From: an uncultured Prevotella sp.
Lineage (GTDB): Bacteria; Bacteroidota; Bacteroidia; Bacteroidales; Bacteroidaceae
Length of the DNA: 59,681 nucleotides
Direction of reading: 5' to 3'
Assembly: GCA_900555035.1 (NCBI GenBank)
Contig: USJX01000007.1
Span: 1-59,681, forward strand
Made by a program: the position numbers and the translations under genes. Positions 1-9,353 of the stretch are shown here, piece after piece; positions within the stretch are counted from its first letter, which is position 1; the number at the start of each line of letters is the position of its first letter. The notes beneath the pieces are model-generated. The model was not told the DNA's origin. It made no database searches and saw nothing but the letters and a program-made list of their open reading frames with translations.

Positions 1-21
1 ATTGCTATGTTTCACTCAGAA

Positions 22-36
22 TGACCACACTGGTCA
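22..36. repeat. short inverted repeat at window edge
   Basis: TGACCA (22-27) and TGGTCA (31-36) form a perfect 6-3-6 inverted repeat just upstream of the TM2 gene. It could be an operator or the tail of an upstream terminator. The window edge prevents a choice. Confidence 0.3.
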
Positions 37-78
37 GACTGGATTCAAAATATGCCCCTTTTTAAAGTGGGCTCATGT

Positions 79-423
79 ATGGAACAACAACAAGTAGAAC
101 AACTTATTGCGATATATGGAAACAAGTTGCCTATTGAATCCATCTTTACTGAAAGGGAAAAATTACTGTCTATGGATTACAATACAGCTAGTATTATTTT
201 AGCACAAGCCAAAGACCCAACGATTTCAATCATATTGTCAATCATAGTTGGATCATGGGGAATCGACAGAATTTACATTGGTGATGTGGGATTAGGTATC
301 ATCAAATTGCTAACATGTGGAGGTTGTGGCATTTGGTGGCTCATTGATCTATTTCTAATCATGGATGCCACCAAACGAAAGAATCTGCTGCAAATAACAG
401 AAATTTACGGGGCACCAGCATAA
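79..423 (+). CDS. TM2 domain-containing membrane protein
   Basis: Small integral membrane protein of 114 residues from the chosen start. Two hydrophobic segments follow the pattern of a TM2 domain: the first contains SIIVGSWGIDRIYIGDVGLG, the second contains a Cys/Gly-rich turn (TCGGCGIWWLIDLFLI) followed by a short basic tail. The ID.IY.GD motif between the helices is characteristic. The molecular role of bacterial TM2 proteins is not established. An in-frame ATG at 52 would add nine residues; I prefer 79 because the Met-Glu-Gln-Gln start looks like relatives and the extra residues are not family-like. The gene is followed by a strong hairpin and faces the convergent patatin gene. Confidence 0.75.
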   Translation: MEQQQVEQLIAIYGNKLPIESIFTEREKLLSMDYNTASIILAQAKDPTISIILSIIVGSWGIDRIYIGDVGLGIIKLLTCGGCGIWWLIDLFLIMDATKRKNLLQITEIYGAPA

Positions 424-428
424 ATTGA

Positions 429-490
429 AATATAGCTTGCCCGTTGTCTGGAATTCCAGAGAAAGAGCAAGCTATATTCATTTTTATTAT
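429..490. terminator. bidirectional terminator between convergent genes
   Basis: A perfect 12-bp stem (429-440 with 467-478) encloses a second palindrome, TCTGGAATTCCAGA (447-460). A T-rich run follows on the plus strand and an A-rich stretch precedes it. It sits between the TM2 gene and the convergent patatin gene and can serve both. Confidence 0.7.
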
Positions 491-501
491 TATAGTTCAT
501 T

Positions 502-1344
502 TTACAGGTATTTTTTGCAGAAAGCTTCACCCAGCAAGAAGCCCTCCTCATAGAGCCGCTCCAACTTGGCGGTATCTTTCTCTATGCGCTCTACCTCCAT
601 CGGACGTATCGGGCGAATGCAGGTAATCTTGCCCGCAGCTTCCAGATCATCGACCAGTTGAATCTGCTCATTATAAGCCCTGTGGCGACGGCTCAGTGCC
701 ACTCGCAGACGCGGATAGTTCTTATATAAATAAGGTAGCTTCCTATCCTTACCGGTATCCCTCCACCCCTTGTTACGGGTCAGGACAACGACATTATGTT
801 CAAACCCCTTGTCAAAGGCACGCTGCACAGGAATACTATCGGCTATGCCACCATCCAACATCGGAATGCCATCCACATTCACAATCTTACTCACATAGGG
901 CAGACTGCTGGAAGCACGCACAATATCGAGGGCACGCTGACGGTCGTGGTTCTCTGAAAGATACATAGGCAATCCCGTCAGACAATTGGTGGTGACCATC
1001 TCGAAACCATCGGCATATTTAAAATAGGTGTCGAAATCATAAGGAAGCAACTGATTCGGAAACTTATCATATAGCAACTCACGATCGAAAATGCATCCCT
1101 GGGTTACAAGGTGTCGGATACCTATATACTGATAACGCGCCAAATAATCGATGTTTGAAATTCGGGCACGGCGAGGCTGACGGCTCACATACGACATGCC
1201 ATTGCAGGCACCAGCCGATACCGCCACCGTATAAGGAAAGTACACATCATACTTCATGAAAGCATCCAGCACGCCACTGGTGAACACACCACGCATGCCT
1301 CCACCCTCTAACACCAATCCTGTATTTCTTAATTTTATCTTCAT
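502..1344 (-). CDS. patatin-like phospholipase family protein
   Basis: Serine acyl hydrolase of the patatin fold, 280 residues, with no signal peptide, so probably cytoplasmic or peripheral to the membrane. The oxyanion-hole glycine loop GGGMRG is at residues 14-19, the nucleophile elbow AVSAG at 41-45 (Ser43), and the catalytic Asp lies in DGG at 164-166 (Asp164). These are the complete Ser-Asp dyad elements of the family, closest in style to the YjjU/RssA-like subgroup. The natural substrate (phospholipid or other acyl ester) cannot be told from sequence. It is a single gene, divergent from the Xaa-Pro aminopeptidase, with a possible -7 box at 1508-1515. Confidence 0.85.
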   Translation of the reverse strand: MKIKLRNTGLVLEGGGMRGVFTSGVLDAFMKYDVYFPYTVAVSAGACNGMSYVSRQPRRARISNIDYLARYQYIGIRHLVTQGCIFDRELLYDKFPNQLLPYDFDTYFKYADGFEMVTTNCLTGLPMYLSENHDRQRALDIVRASSSLPYVSKIVNVDGIPMLDGGIADSIPVQRAFDKGFEHNVVVLTRNKGWRDTGKDRKLPYLYKNYPRLRVALSRRHRAYNEQIQLVDDLEAAGKITCIRPIRPMEVERIEKDTAKLERLYEEGFLLGEAFCKKYL

Positions 1345-1507
1345 AACTTTTCAACTGTTCTTTTAACTTCAATTTTTGCTTTCTATTTGTTAGCAAAGCT
1401 GCAATGACATGAGGTAAAAATTACCATTTTTATTACATTTTGCCTTCAAAAAGGGCATTTATGTATTAATTATTTATAAATTCACACGAATATTTTAATT
1501 TTGCTTG

Positions 1508-1515
1508 CAAAGATA
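1508..1515 (-). promoter_or_regulatory. -7 box candidate for patatin gene
   Basis: The minus strand reads TATCTTTG, matching the Bacteroidota TAnnTTTG element. No good -33 TTTG is seen at the expected distance, so support is partial. Confidence 0.35.
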
Positions 1516-1538
1516 ATACATTTTTGGGAAATATTTGC

Positions 1539-1546
1539 TAACTTTG
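1539..1546 (+). promoter_or_regulatory. -7 box candidate for Xaa-Pro aminopeptidase
   Basis: TAACTTTG matches TAnnTTTG, 29 bp before the start codon. The -33 partner is not clear. It lies back to back with the box for the patatin gene. Confidence 0.45.
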
Positions 1547-1574
1547 CAGCAAAATAAAGTAAATTTCTAAAAAT

Positions 1575-2990
1575 ATGTTTAGCAAGGACACTTATATCAG
1601 CCGTCGCCAAGAGCTCAAGAAGCTTGTGAAGAGCGGCGTGATTATTCTTTTCGGAAACAACAATTCACCATGTAATTTCCCAAACAACGGATATTACCCA
1701 TTCCGTCAGGACTCTACTTTCCTGTATTACTTCGGACAGCAGCGAGAGGGTTTGGTTGGTGTAATTGATATAGATAACGACATCGAAACCCTGATTGGTG
1801 ACGACATCGACCTGGTGGATATCGTTTGGTATGGAAGCGTAGATAGCGTACACGACCTCGCAGAGCAGGTGGGTGTTCACAACTCTGCGCCAATGAAGAC
1901 TCTCAAGACCATCTGCAACGATGCCATGTCGAAGAAGCGCAAGATTCACGTCCTGCCTCCTTACCGCTACGACATCAAGCTCCAGGTGTTCGACCTGCTC
2001 GGCATCCACCCTGTACAGCAAAAGGAAGAAGCCAGCATGGACCTGATCAAGACCGTAGTAAAGATGCGCTCTACCAAGACCCAAGAGGAAATAGAGGAGC
2101 TGGAGCGTGCTGCAGTCATCGGTTACAAGATGCATACCACAGCCATGAAGCTCGTTCGCCCGGGTGTCACAGAGAAATATGTAGCCGGTCAGGTGAGCGG
2201 AATCGCCCATTCATATGGTTCAATGGTCAGTTTCCCTACCATCTTCAGCCAGCACGGCGAGATTCAGCATGGATATCCATCAATGAACCTGTTGGAGGAA
2301 GGCAGACTGGCACTTTGCGATGCAGGTGCAGAGACCATGAACAACTACTGTTCAGACAATACCCGCACCATGCCAGTGAGCGGTAAGTTCAGCCAGCGCC
2401 AGCTGGAAATCTACACCATCGTAGAGGCTTGCCACGACTATGCACTCGAGATAGCCAAACCTGGTGTAAAATGGGCAGATGTTCACTTCGGTGTCTGCCG
2501 CCTGCTCTTCGACCGCATGAAGGAACTCGGTCTTGCCAAGGGTGATACAGAGGAAGCAGTAAAGGCAGGTGCCCACGCCATGTTCCTGCCTCACGGATTG
2601 GGCCACATGATGGGTATGGACGTACACGACATGGAGAACCTCGACCAGATTAACGTAGGCTTTGACGAGGAAGTCCGTCCTAACCTGGAACAGTTTGGAA
2701 CCAACTGCCTGCGCATGGGTCGCCGACTCCAGGAAGGTTTCGTGGTAACAGACGAGCCGGGCGTTTACTTCATCCCAGCCCTCATCGACGACTGGAAGGC
2801 ATCAGGTCACTGCGCAGAGTTCCTCAACTTCGATAAGATTGAGACCTACAAGGACTTCGGTGGTATCCGTATCGAGGACGATGTACTCATCACCAAGGAT
2901 GGTTGCAGATTCCTGGGCAAGGACCGCATCCCTTACCATCCAAAGGATGTAGAAGAGTATATGGCAGCCAACAGAGAAGAAATCCGCTAG
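1575..2990 (+). CDS. pepP: Xaa-Pro aminopeptidase (M24B family)
   Basis: Cytoplasmic metallopeptidase that removes an N-terminal residue preceding proline. 471 residues: an N-terminal aminopeptidase P domain (about 1-150) and a C-terminal pita-bread M24 domain (about 180-450). All five metal ligands of the family are visible in order: Asp in CDAGAE, Asp in SDNTRTMP, His in LPHGLGHMMGMDVHD, Glu in TDEPGVY, Glu in GIRIEDDV. It is followed after 111 bp by an exported C1 peptidase. Whether the two share a transcript is unknown, although both would act in peptide breakdown. Confidence 0.93.
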   Translation: MFSKDTYISRRQELKKLVKSGVIILFGNNNSPCNFPNNGYYPFRQDSTFLYYFGQQREGLVGVIDIDNDIETLIGDDIDLVDIVWYGSVDSVHDLAEQVGVHNSAPMKTLKTICNDAMSKKRKIHVLPPYRYDIKLQVFDLLGIHPVQQKEEASMDLIKTVVKMRSTKTQEEIEELERAAVIGYKMHTTAMKLVRPGVTEKYVAGQVSGIAHSYGSMVSFPTIFSQHGEIQHGYPSMNLLEEGRLALCDAGAETMNNYCSDNTRTMPVSGKFSQRQLEIYTIVEACHDYALEIAKPGVKWADVHFGVCRLLFDRMKELGLAKGDTEEAVKAGAHAMFLPHGLGHMMGMDVHDMENLDQINVGFDEEVRPNLEQFGTNCLRMGRRLQEGFVVTDEPGVYFIPALIDDWKASGHCAEFLNFDKIETYKDFGGIRIEDDVLITKDGCRFLGKDRIPYHPKDVEEYMAANREEIR

Positions 2991-3101
2991 GCGAAACTGC
3001 CTGGAGAAGAATTTTTCCAGGCAAATAGCCATAAAACAAGAAGATTCTATCAGAAAGAGAGATAATAAGATTACATTATTAATTTAAAGAGAAAAAAATT
3101 C

Positions 3102-4313
3102 ATGAAGAAATCAATGATTGTCGCAGCCATGTTGGCCATGGTTGCCACTGGAGCAAGCGCTAAGAATGCTGCAGATTCAGCAGCCATCGCCAAGAACAAG
3201 CCTGTTTTCACAGTAGTGAAGCAGAATCCTATCACAAGCATCAAGGATCAGAACCGTAGCGGTACGTGCTGGGCTTACTCAACTCTCAGCTTCTTCGAGA
3301 GCGAGATTTTGAAGAACACTGGCAAGACATTCAATCTGAGCGAGATGTTCGTTGCCAACAAGACTTACATGGACCGCGCCACATTGGCAGTGAGAATGCA
3401 CGGTGACGTGAGCTTCTCTCAGGGTGGTAGCGCATACGATGTACTCTATGCCTTGCAGCACTATGGCATCGTACCAGAGGATGCTATGCCAGCTCCAGGT
3501 TCATTGACAGGCGACTCATTGGCAAACTTCGGTGAATTCTTCGACGTAATGACTCCATACGTGGAGGCAGTAGCAAAGAGCACAGCCAAGAAGCTTTCTC
3601 CAGCTTGGAAGAGCGGTCTTCAGGGCATCATCGATTCATACATCGGCAAGACTCCAGAGAAGTTCACATACCAGGGCAAGCAATATACTCCAGATACTTT
3701 CTGCAAGAGCCTCGGCTTGAACCTCGATGATTACGTAACCATCACCAGCTACACCCACCACCCAATGTGGAGCAAGTTTGCTGTTGAGGTACAGGACAAC
3801 TGGCGCTGGCCTTTGAGCTACAACGTTCCTATGGACGACCTCTGCAGAATCATCGACAACGCCGTTAACAATGGCTACACCGTAGCTTGGGGCGGCGACG
3901 TAACAGAGGACGGTTTCACACGCAAGGGTCTCGGTATCGCTTACGACGTGAAGAAGGTACGCTCTATGGCAGGTACAGACGCTGACCACTGGTTCAAGCT
4001 CTCAAAGGACGAGAAGAAGGAGAAGTTCGATTCACTCGGCGTAAACGCTCCTGAGGTGGTTCCTACACAGGCTATGCGCCAGGAAGCATTCGACAACTGG
4101 GAGACAACAGACGACCACGGTATGCATATCTATGGTATCGCTAAGGACCAGAACGGCAAGGAGTACTACATGGTAAAGAACTCTTGGGGCGAGTATGGCG
4201 ACTACAAGGGCACATGGTATATGACCAAGGCTTTCGTAGCTTACAAGACTATGGACTTCATGGTTAACAAGAACGCCATCCCTAAGGATATCCGCAAGAA
4301 GCTCGGTATCTAG
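3102..4313 (+). CDS. C1 family peptidase, bleomycin hydrolase/PepC-like, exported
   Basis: Papain-fold cysteine aminopeptidase of 403 residues. Residues 1-20 form a signal peptide ending ASA, so it is probably periplasmic or on the surface, unlike cytoplasmic PepC. The active-site Cys56 lies in QNRSGTCWAYSTLSFFE, the His in DDHGMHIYG (His339) and the Asn in VKNSWGEYG (Asn360), so the catalytic set is complete. The length is slightly below classical bleomycin hydrolases (about 450). A strong terminator follows directly, so it ends its transcription unit. Confidence 0.9.
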   Translation: MKKSMIVAAMLAMVATGASAKNAADSAAIAKNKPVFTVVKQNPITSIKDQNRSGTCWAYSTLSFFESEILKNTGKTFNLSEMFVANKTYMDRATLAVRMHGDVSFSQGGSAYDVLYALQHYGIVPEDAMPAPGSLTGDSLANFGEFFDVMTPYVEAVAKSTAKKLSPAWKSGLQGIIDSYIGKTPEKFTYQGKQYTPDTFCKSLGLNLDDYVTITSYTHHPMWSKFAVEVQDNWRWPLSYNVPMDDLCRIIDNAVNNGYTVAWGGDVTEDGFTRKGLGIAYDVKKVRSMAGTDADHWFKLSKDEKKEKFDSLGVNAPEVVPTQAMRQEAFDNWETTDDHGMHIYGIAKDQNGKEYYMVKNSWGEYGDYKGTWYMTKAFVAYKTMDFMVNKNAIPKDIRKKLGI

Positions 4314-4336
4314 AATCTAATAAAAATAAAATATTT

Positions 4337-4373
4337 AAAGGCAGCAAACCTCGTGTTTGCTGCCTTTTTTTAT
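4337..4373 (+). terminator. intrinsic terminator of C1 peptidase
   Basis: A 13-bp perfect stem (4337-4349 with 4355-4367) with a five-base loop and a run of T immediately after. Textbook rho-independent terminator. Confidence 0.9.
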
Positions 4374-4434
4374 TATTTCTTTGTAATTATGTTAAATTCC
4401 CAAGAATTTATTCTCGTTTGTCACTTTATTTTTG

Positions 4435-4442
4435 TAACTTTG
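4435..4442 (+). promoter_or_regulatory. -7 box candidate for recJ-recQ
   Basis: TAACTTTG, 25 bp before the recJ ATG and just after a terminator, fits the TAnnTTTG element. The only TTTG upstream (4417-4420) is spaced 14 bp away, shorter than usual. Confidence 0.45.
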
Positions 4443-4467
4443 GGGGCAGAAATAAAAAGAATTAAAA

Positions 4468-6186
4468 ATGCATTTTAAATGGAATTACGAAGATCCCTCA
4501 CCAGAGCAAGAAAAGTCGGCTAACGAACTAGCCGTCAAGCTCAGCATCAGCCCTATCCTGGCGAAGCTTCTCATCCATCGAGGCATTACTACCGAGTCGG
4601 CAGCCAAGCGGTTCTTCCGCCCTCAACTGTCAGACCTGATTAATCCTTTCCTGATGAAGGATATGGATATAGCCGTAGATCGCCTCAACGATGCCATGGG
4701 ACGCAAGGAGCGCATTCTCGTTTACGGCGATTACGACGTAGACGGCTGCACGGCTGTAGCATTGGTGTATAAGTTTCTGCAGCAGTTCTATTCCAATATC
4801 GACTACTATATCCCCGACCGCTATGACGAGGGCTATGGAGTAAGCAAGAAGGGAATAGACTTTGCGCAAGAGACAGGTGTTAAACTCATCATCATCCTCG
4901 ATTGCGGCATCAAGGCCATCAAGGAGATAGAATATGCCAAAAGCCTTGGCATAGACTTCATCATCTGCGACCATCACGTTCCAGACGACGTGATGCCACC
5001 TGCTGTGGCCATACTCAACCCCAAACGACCGGATGACCCATTCCCATTCAAGCACCTTTGCGGCTGCGGCGTGGGATTCAAGTTCATGCAGGCCTTTGCC
5101 AAGAACAACAACATTCCGTTCTCCCGGCTCATCCCTTTGCTCGACCTCTGCGCGGTAAGCATCGCTGCCGATATCGTGCCTGTGGTTGACGAGAACAGAA
5201 TTCTTGCCTTCCATGGTCTGAAATTACTCAACACCAACCCGAGCATCGGTCTGAAAGCCATTATCGACATCTGCGGACTGAACGGTCGCGAGCTGGCCAT
5301 GAGCGACATCGTCTTCAAGATTGGTCCTAGAATCAATGCCTCCGGGCGCATGGAGAATGGCAAAGAAAGCGTGGATTTGCTGGTGGAACGTGACTATGGA
5401 CATGCACTGCACATGGCCAAGCACATCAACGAATACAATGAGCAGCGCAAGGACATAGACAAGCAGATGACCGAGGAAGCCAACCTGATTGTTTCAAGAC
5501 TGGAAACCCAGAAGCACAACTCCAGCATCGTGCTCTACGATGAAGGATGGAAAAAGGGCGTCATCGGCATCGTAGCCTCAAGACTTACGGAAATCTACTT
5601 CCGCCCTACCGTGGTATTGACCCGCGATGGAGAACTGGCTACGGGTTCAGCCCGCAGCGTGACAGGCTTTGATGTGTATTCAGCCATCAAGAGCTGTCGC
5701 GACCTGCTAGTGAACTTCGGTGGTCATACCTACGCATGCGGTCTTACCCTGAGGTGGGAACACATCAAGGAGTTTAGAGACAGATTCCAGAAATATGTGG
5801 CAGAACACATCGCTCCTGAGCAGACAGAAGCCCTGCTCAACATTGATGCCGTGATAGATTTCAAGGACATCAGCAAGCAGCTGCATGCCGACCTGAAACG
5901 ATTCTCGCCATTTGGTCCTTGCAACCCGAAACCCGTGTTCTGTACCCGAAGAGTGTATGATTACGGAACCAGCAAGGTGGTGGGTAGAGAACAGGAGCAC
6001 ATCAAACTGGAATTGGTGGATTCAAAGTCGAGTACCGTCATGAATGGCATTGCCTTCGGTCAGAGCGCAGCAGCCCGCTACATCAAGAGCCGCCGCAGCT
6101 TCGACATCGTTTATACGATAGAAGACAATATCTTCAAGAAGAACCAGGTGCAGCTACAGATAGAAGACATTCGTCCAAATGATTAA
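4468..6186 (+). CDS. recJ: single-stranded-DNA-specific 5'-3' exonuclease RecJ
   Basis: RecJ degrades single-stranded DNA 5'-3' in RecF-pathway recombination, mismatch repair and base excision repair. 572 residues, the usual length. DHH-family motifs: GDYDVDGCTAV with metal ligands Asp88, Asp90 and Asp92, then Asp145 (ILDCG) and the DHH signature at 168-170. A DHHA1 region with GGHTYACGL lies near residues 415-425, and the C-terminal part looks like the OB-fold. Its stop codon overlaps the recQ start by one base (position 6186), implying translational coupling with its functional partner helicase. Confidence 0.97.
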   Translation: MHFKWNYEDPSPEQEKSANELAVKLSISPILAKLLIHRGITTESAAKRFFRPQLSDLINPFLMKDMDIAVDRLNDAMGRKERILVYGDYDVDGCTAVALVYKFLQQFYSNIDYYIPDRYDEGYGVSKKGIDFAQETGVKLIIILDCGIKAIKEIEYAKSLGIDFIICDHHVPDDVMPPAVAILNPKRPDDPFPFKHLCGCGVGFKFMQAFAKNNNIPFSRLIPLLDLCAVSIAADIVPVVDENRILAFHGLKLLNTNPSIGLKAIIDICGLNGRELAMSDIVFKIGPRINASGRMENGKESVDLLVERDYGHALHMAKHINEYNEQRKDIDKQMTEEANLIVSRLETQKHNSSIVLYDEGWKKGVIGIVASRLTEIYFRPTVVLTRDGELATGSARSVTGFDVYSAIKSCRDLLVNFGGHTYACGLTLRWEHIKEFRDRFQKYVAEHIAPEQTEALLNIDAVIDFKDISKQLHADLKRFSPFGPCNPKPVFCTRRVYDYGTSKVVGREQEHIKLELVDSKSSTVMNGIAFGQSAAARYIKSRRSFDIVYTIEDNIFKKNQVQLQIEDIRPND

Positions 6187-7997
6187 TGAAAGAGAAGAAT
6201 ATGGCAGATAAATTCCAATCAATTCTGCAAAAATACTGGGGGTATCCCGATTTCCGAGGCATTCAGCGCAATATTATTGAAAGCATTGCCAGCGGACGGG
6301 ATACCCTCGGCCTTATGCCTACGGGTGGTGGAAAATCCATCACGTTCCAGGTGCCAGCCCTCGCCCAGGAAGGCGTATGCATCGTGATAACCCCTCTCAT
6401 CGCCCTGATGAAAGACCAGGTGCTGCACCTGAAGGAACGTGGCATCCTGGCTGATGCCATCTATGCCGACAAATCGAGAAGTGAGATACTGCAAACCCTA
6501 GACAACACCATCTTCGGAGGCGTGAAGATACTGTATGTTTCGCCCGAAAGACTTGCCTCGGAAATGTTTCAAACCAAATTACGCCACATCCATGTAAGTT
6601 TTATCACGGTAGATGAAGCCCACTGCATCAGTCAATGGGGTTATGATTTTCGTCCTTCTTATTTACAGATAGCCGACATTAGGGAGATGAAACCTGGTGT
6701 ACCTATACTGGCCTTAACCGCCACGGCTACCCCCGAAGTAGTAGAAGACATACAGGAAAAGCTCCACTTTTCAGAAAAGAATGTCTTTAAAATGAGCTTC
6801 GAGCGCAAAAACCTGGCCTATGTGGTGCGAGAAGCTGAGGATAAGCAGAACGAAATGATTCATATCCTGCAAAGCGTGGGAGGCTCTGCCATCATCTATG
6901 CCCGCAGCAGAAAGCGAACCAAGGAGATGGCGCAGCTGCTCTCGCAGCAGGGAATTACCGCTACTTTTTATCATGCTGGACTGGATCCTGACGTAAAAGA
7001 CCAGCGACAGAAGGCTTGGCAGAAGGACGAAGTAAGGGTGATGTGTGCCACCAATGCCTTCGGTATGGGTATCGACAAGCCGGATGTGCGCATGGTAATC
7101 CATATAGACTGTCCAGACTCGCTGGAAGCCTATTTCCAGGAAGCGGGACGTGCGGGAAGAGACGGACAGAAATCCTACGCCGTACTCCTCTACAACAAGC
7201 ACGATGAACTGAAGCTATCCAAACGCGTGGAAGATACCTTTCCGCAAAAGGAACTCATACAGGACATCTATGAGCATCTGGCTTACTTCTACCAGATAGG
7301 TGTGGGCAGCGGACAGGGCAAGACCTTTGAGTTTGACATAGAGAAATTCTGCGTCACATACAAATACTTCCCAACCAAGGTAGATGCTGCTCTCCGCATA
7401 CTGGAAAGAAGCGGTTACCTGCATTACGAAGATAACCCCGACGGCAAGGCACGAGTGATGTTCCTGCTGGGCAGAAACGACCTCTACCTGCTAGACCAGC
7501 TATCCCCCAGCCAGGATGCCGTTGTCACAGCCCTACTTCGCTCTTACGGAAGCCTCTTTGTTGACTTAACCTACATCGACGAGGCAATGATAGCCCGCCA
7601 GGCAGAGTTAACCATCCAGCAGGTATATTTTGCTCTCAAGAGTCTGGCAGCCCGCCACATCATCAAATTCATCCCTCGCCGCAAGATACCTTTTATCACT
7701 TATACCCGCGACAGGGTGGATGGCGACAAAGTGGTGATTCCGAAAGAAGTATGGGAGTCGAGACGTGAGCAATACGAAAAACGCATCAAAAGCATGATTC
7801 ATTATGCCAAGAACGACGAAGAATGCCGCTCAAAGCAACTTCTCGCCTATTTTGGAGAAGAGAACGACAACGAATGCAAGCAATGCGACGTATGCCTGGC
7901 AAACAGAGAAGATGATAAAGAGAAAGAACTCCGCATGAAGGTAGCGGAGAACCAGATAATCATTGAAGATCATCATATCATAGAAAAAAAGGATTGA
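6186..7997 (+). CDS. recQ: ATP-dependent DNA helicase RecQ
   Basis: 3'-5' superfamily 2 helicase that feeds single strands to RecJ. 603 residues: Walker A MPTGGGKS (44-51), DEAH box (143-146) followed by the aromatic-rich loop CISQWGYDFRPSY, helicase C domain with motif VI QEAGRAGRDG, a zinc-binding region with four cysteines near 557-582 and a winged-helix segment. The protein stops soon after the zinc cluster, with a charged tail and no recognisable HRDC domain. The annotated start overlaps the recJ stop by one base; an in-frame ATG at 6201 is also possible. A hairpin follows the stop. Confidence 0.95.
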   Translation: MKEKNMADKFQSILQKYWGYPDFRGIQRNIIESIASGRDTLGLMPTGGGKSITFQVPALAQEGVCIVITPLIALMKDQVLHLKERGILADAIYADKSRSEILQTLDNTIFGGVKILYVSPERLASEMFQTKLRHIHVSFITVDEAHCISQWGYDFRPSYLQIADIREMKPGVPILALTATATPEVVEDIQEKLHFSEKNVFKMSFERKNLAYVVREAEDKQNEMIHILQSVGGSAIIYARSRKRTKEMAQLLSQQGITATFYHAGLDPDVKDQRQKAWQKDEVRVMCATNAFGMGIDKPDVRMVIHIDCPDSLEAYFQEAGRAGRDGQKSYAVLLYNKHDELKLSKRVEDTFPQKELIQDIYEHLAYFYQIGVGSGQGKTFEFDIEKFCVTYKYFPTKVDAALRILERSGYLHYEDNPDGKARVMFLLGRNDLYLLDQLSPSQDAVVTALLRSYGSLFVDLTYIDEAMIARQAELTIQQVYFALKSLAARHIIKFIPRRKIPFITYTRDRVDGDKVVIPKEVWESRREQYEKRIKSMIHYAKNDEECRSKQLLAYFGEENDNECKQCDVCLANREDDKEKELRMKVAENQIIIEDHHIIEKKD

Positions 7998-8000
7998 AAC

Positions 8001-8044
8001 TCTTGAGCATCCTACTCTGATTATATAAATAAAGATGCTCAAGA
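8001..8044 (+). terminator. hairpin after recQ
   Basis: TCTTGAGCATC (8001-8011) pairs perfectly with 8034-8044. No strong T run follows. It is probably a 3'-end or stabilising hairpin for the recJ-recQ mRNA. Confidence 0.5.
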
Positions 8045-8094
8045 ATTTCATCTTCTGATAAAACCACAAAATATCTTCTGATAAATCAAATTTA

Positions 8095-8132
8095 AAAAGG
8101 GGACGAACCATCTCGGTCCGTCCCCTTTTAAA
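8095..8132. terminator. terminator between convergent recQ and ilvC
   Basis: AAAAGGGGACG... (8095-8109) pairs with 8115-8129 in a 15-bp stem with one mismatch. It ends in TTTT on both strands, so it can act bidirectionally. Confidence 0.8.
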
Positions 8133-8153
8133 ACATTATGTACGAGAAAAAAA

Positions 8154-9197
8154 TTAGTTATTCTCAGGGCGAAGTTTACGTACTGTAACGCCAGCCTGCC
8201 ACATCTCCTTGTTGCGCATAGCCTCGAGTTCAGCGTTCAACTTCTCGCGATAGTCAGGCTGAGAGTTCTTGTCGATAGAAATCTGAGCCTCGTTACCTGT
8301 CTTAACTGAGTAATACAACCACTCCATAACAGGCTTGATAGCCTCACGGAAACGAGGAGCCCAATCAAGAGCACCACGCTGAGCTGTTGTAGAACAGTTA
8401 GCATACATCCAATCCATACCCTTAGCACCGAAGAGAGGGCCAAGGCTCTGGGTCAACTCCTCAACAGTTTCGTTGAATGCCTCAGATGGAGAGTGACCAT
8501 TCTCGCGGAGTACATCGTACTGAGCCTCCAAGAGACCCTCGATAGCACCCATCAAAGAACCACGCTCACCAGTAAGGTCAGAAGTAGCCTCACGCTGGAA
8601 TGTAGTCTTAAACAAATAACCTGCACCGATACCGATACCGAATGCAATAGTCTTTTCCTCTGCTTTACCAGATGCATCCTGATATACAGCGTAAGAGCAG
8701 TTCAAACCACGACCCTCGCAGAACATTGTGCGGAGAGAAGTACCAGAACCCTTAGGTGCAACCATGATAACATCAATATCCTTAGGTGGAACTACGCCAG
8801 TGCGATCGCTCCAGTTGATAGCGAAACCATGTGAATAATACAAAGTCTTACCTGCTGTGAGGTGTGGCTTAATTTTTGGCCAGCATGCAATCTGACCGGC
8901 ATCAGAAAGCAACATACAGATGATAGTACCCTTCTCTGCAGCCTCCTCGATAGAGAACAAGGTCTTGCCTGGTACCCAGCCATCCTTCAAACACTTCTCG
9001 TAGGTCTTACCCTGACGCTGTCCGACGATGACGTTGAAACCATTATCGCGAAGGTTACAAGCCTGACCAGGACCCTGGATACCATAACCGATAACTGCGA
9101 TAGTTTCGTTCTTCAATACTTCACGTGCTTTCTCCAATGAAAATTCATGACTGGTGACTACAGTTTCCATTACGCCACCGAAATTCATTTCTGCCAT
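8154..9197 (-). CDS. ilvC: ketol-acid reductoisomerase
   Basis: Second common step of Val/Ile/Leu synthesis: isomerisation and NAD(P)H reduction of acetolactate or acetohydroxybutyrate. 347 residues. Rossmann motif GYGIQGPGQ near residue 37, then KGSGTSLR, and the C-terminal knotted domain with Mg ligands in DLTGERGSLMGAIEG and the following ETVEE segment. The longer N-terminus (FGGVMETVVTSHEFSLEKA) is the variant common in Bacteroidota. It is the last ilv gene in the cluster and has its own consensus promoter and a leader of about 150 nt. Confidence 0.95.
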   Translation of the reverse strand: MAEMNFGGVMETVVTSHEFSLEKAREVLKNETIAVIGYGIQGPGQACNLRDNGFNVIVGQRQGKTYEKCLKDGWVPGKTLFSIEEAAEKGTIICMLLSDAGQIACWPKIKPHLTAGKTLYYSHGFAINWSDRTGVVPPKDIDVIMVAPKGSGTSLRTMFCEGRGLNCSYAVYQDASGKAEEKTIAFGIGIGAGYLFKTTFQREATSDLTGERGSLMGAIEGLLEAQYDVLRENGHSPSEAFNETVEELTQSLGPLFGAKGMDWMYANCSTTAQRGALDWAPRFREAIKPVMEWLYYSVKTGNEAQISIDKNSQPDYREKLNAELEAMRNKEMWQAGVTVRKLRPENN

Positions 9198-9347
9198 AAT
9201 TGTAATTTAAATTTGTGCGACTTACCATTATGGAGCCGCGGGTTATACTTGTCCATACGGATGCGAGCTGTATTCTTATCCAAAGAGAGCCTGTTTGATC
9301 CGTCCACTGCCTATCCAAGGTAGCGGCATTGGGTTTATTCTTTATTT
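9198..9347 (-). promoter_or_regulatory. long leader of ilvC mRNA, possibly structured
   Basis: About 150 nt lie between the predicted start site and the ilvC ATG. This stretch is clearly more GC-rich than nearby gaps. On the minus strand, a hairpin with CCGCT/AGTGG and CCT/AGG stems is followed by an ACGGAT/ATCCGT pairing enclosing about 35 nt. Short ORFs are present (a 17-codon one near the 5' end) but they are not rich in Ile, Leu or Val codons and no terminator is seen, so this is not a classical attenuator. Function unknown. Confidence 0.4.
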
Positions 9348-9353
9348 CGAGTG

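Noticed and set aside
9198..9347. ilvC leader considered as a branched-chain leader-peptide attenuator
   Set aside because: The small ORFs are not enriched in Ile, Leu or Val codons and no intrinsic terminator lies before ilvC.
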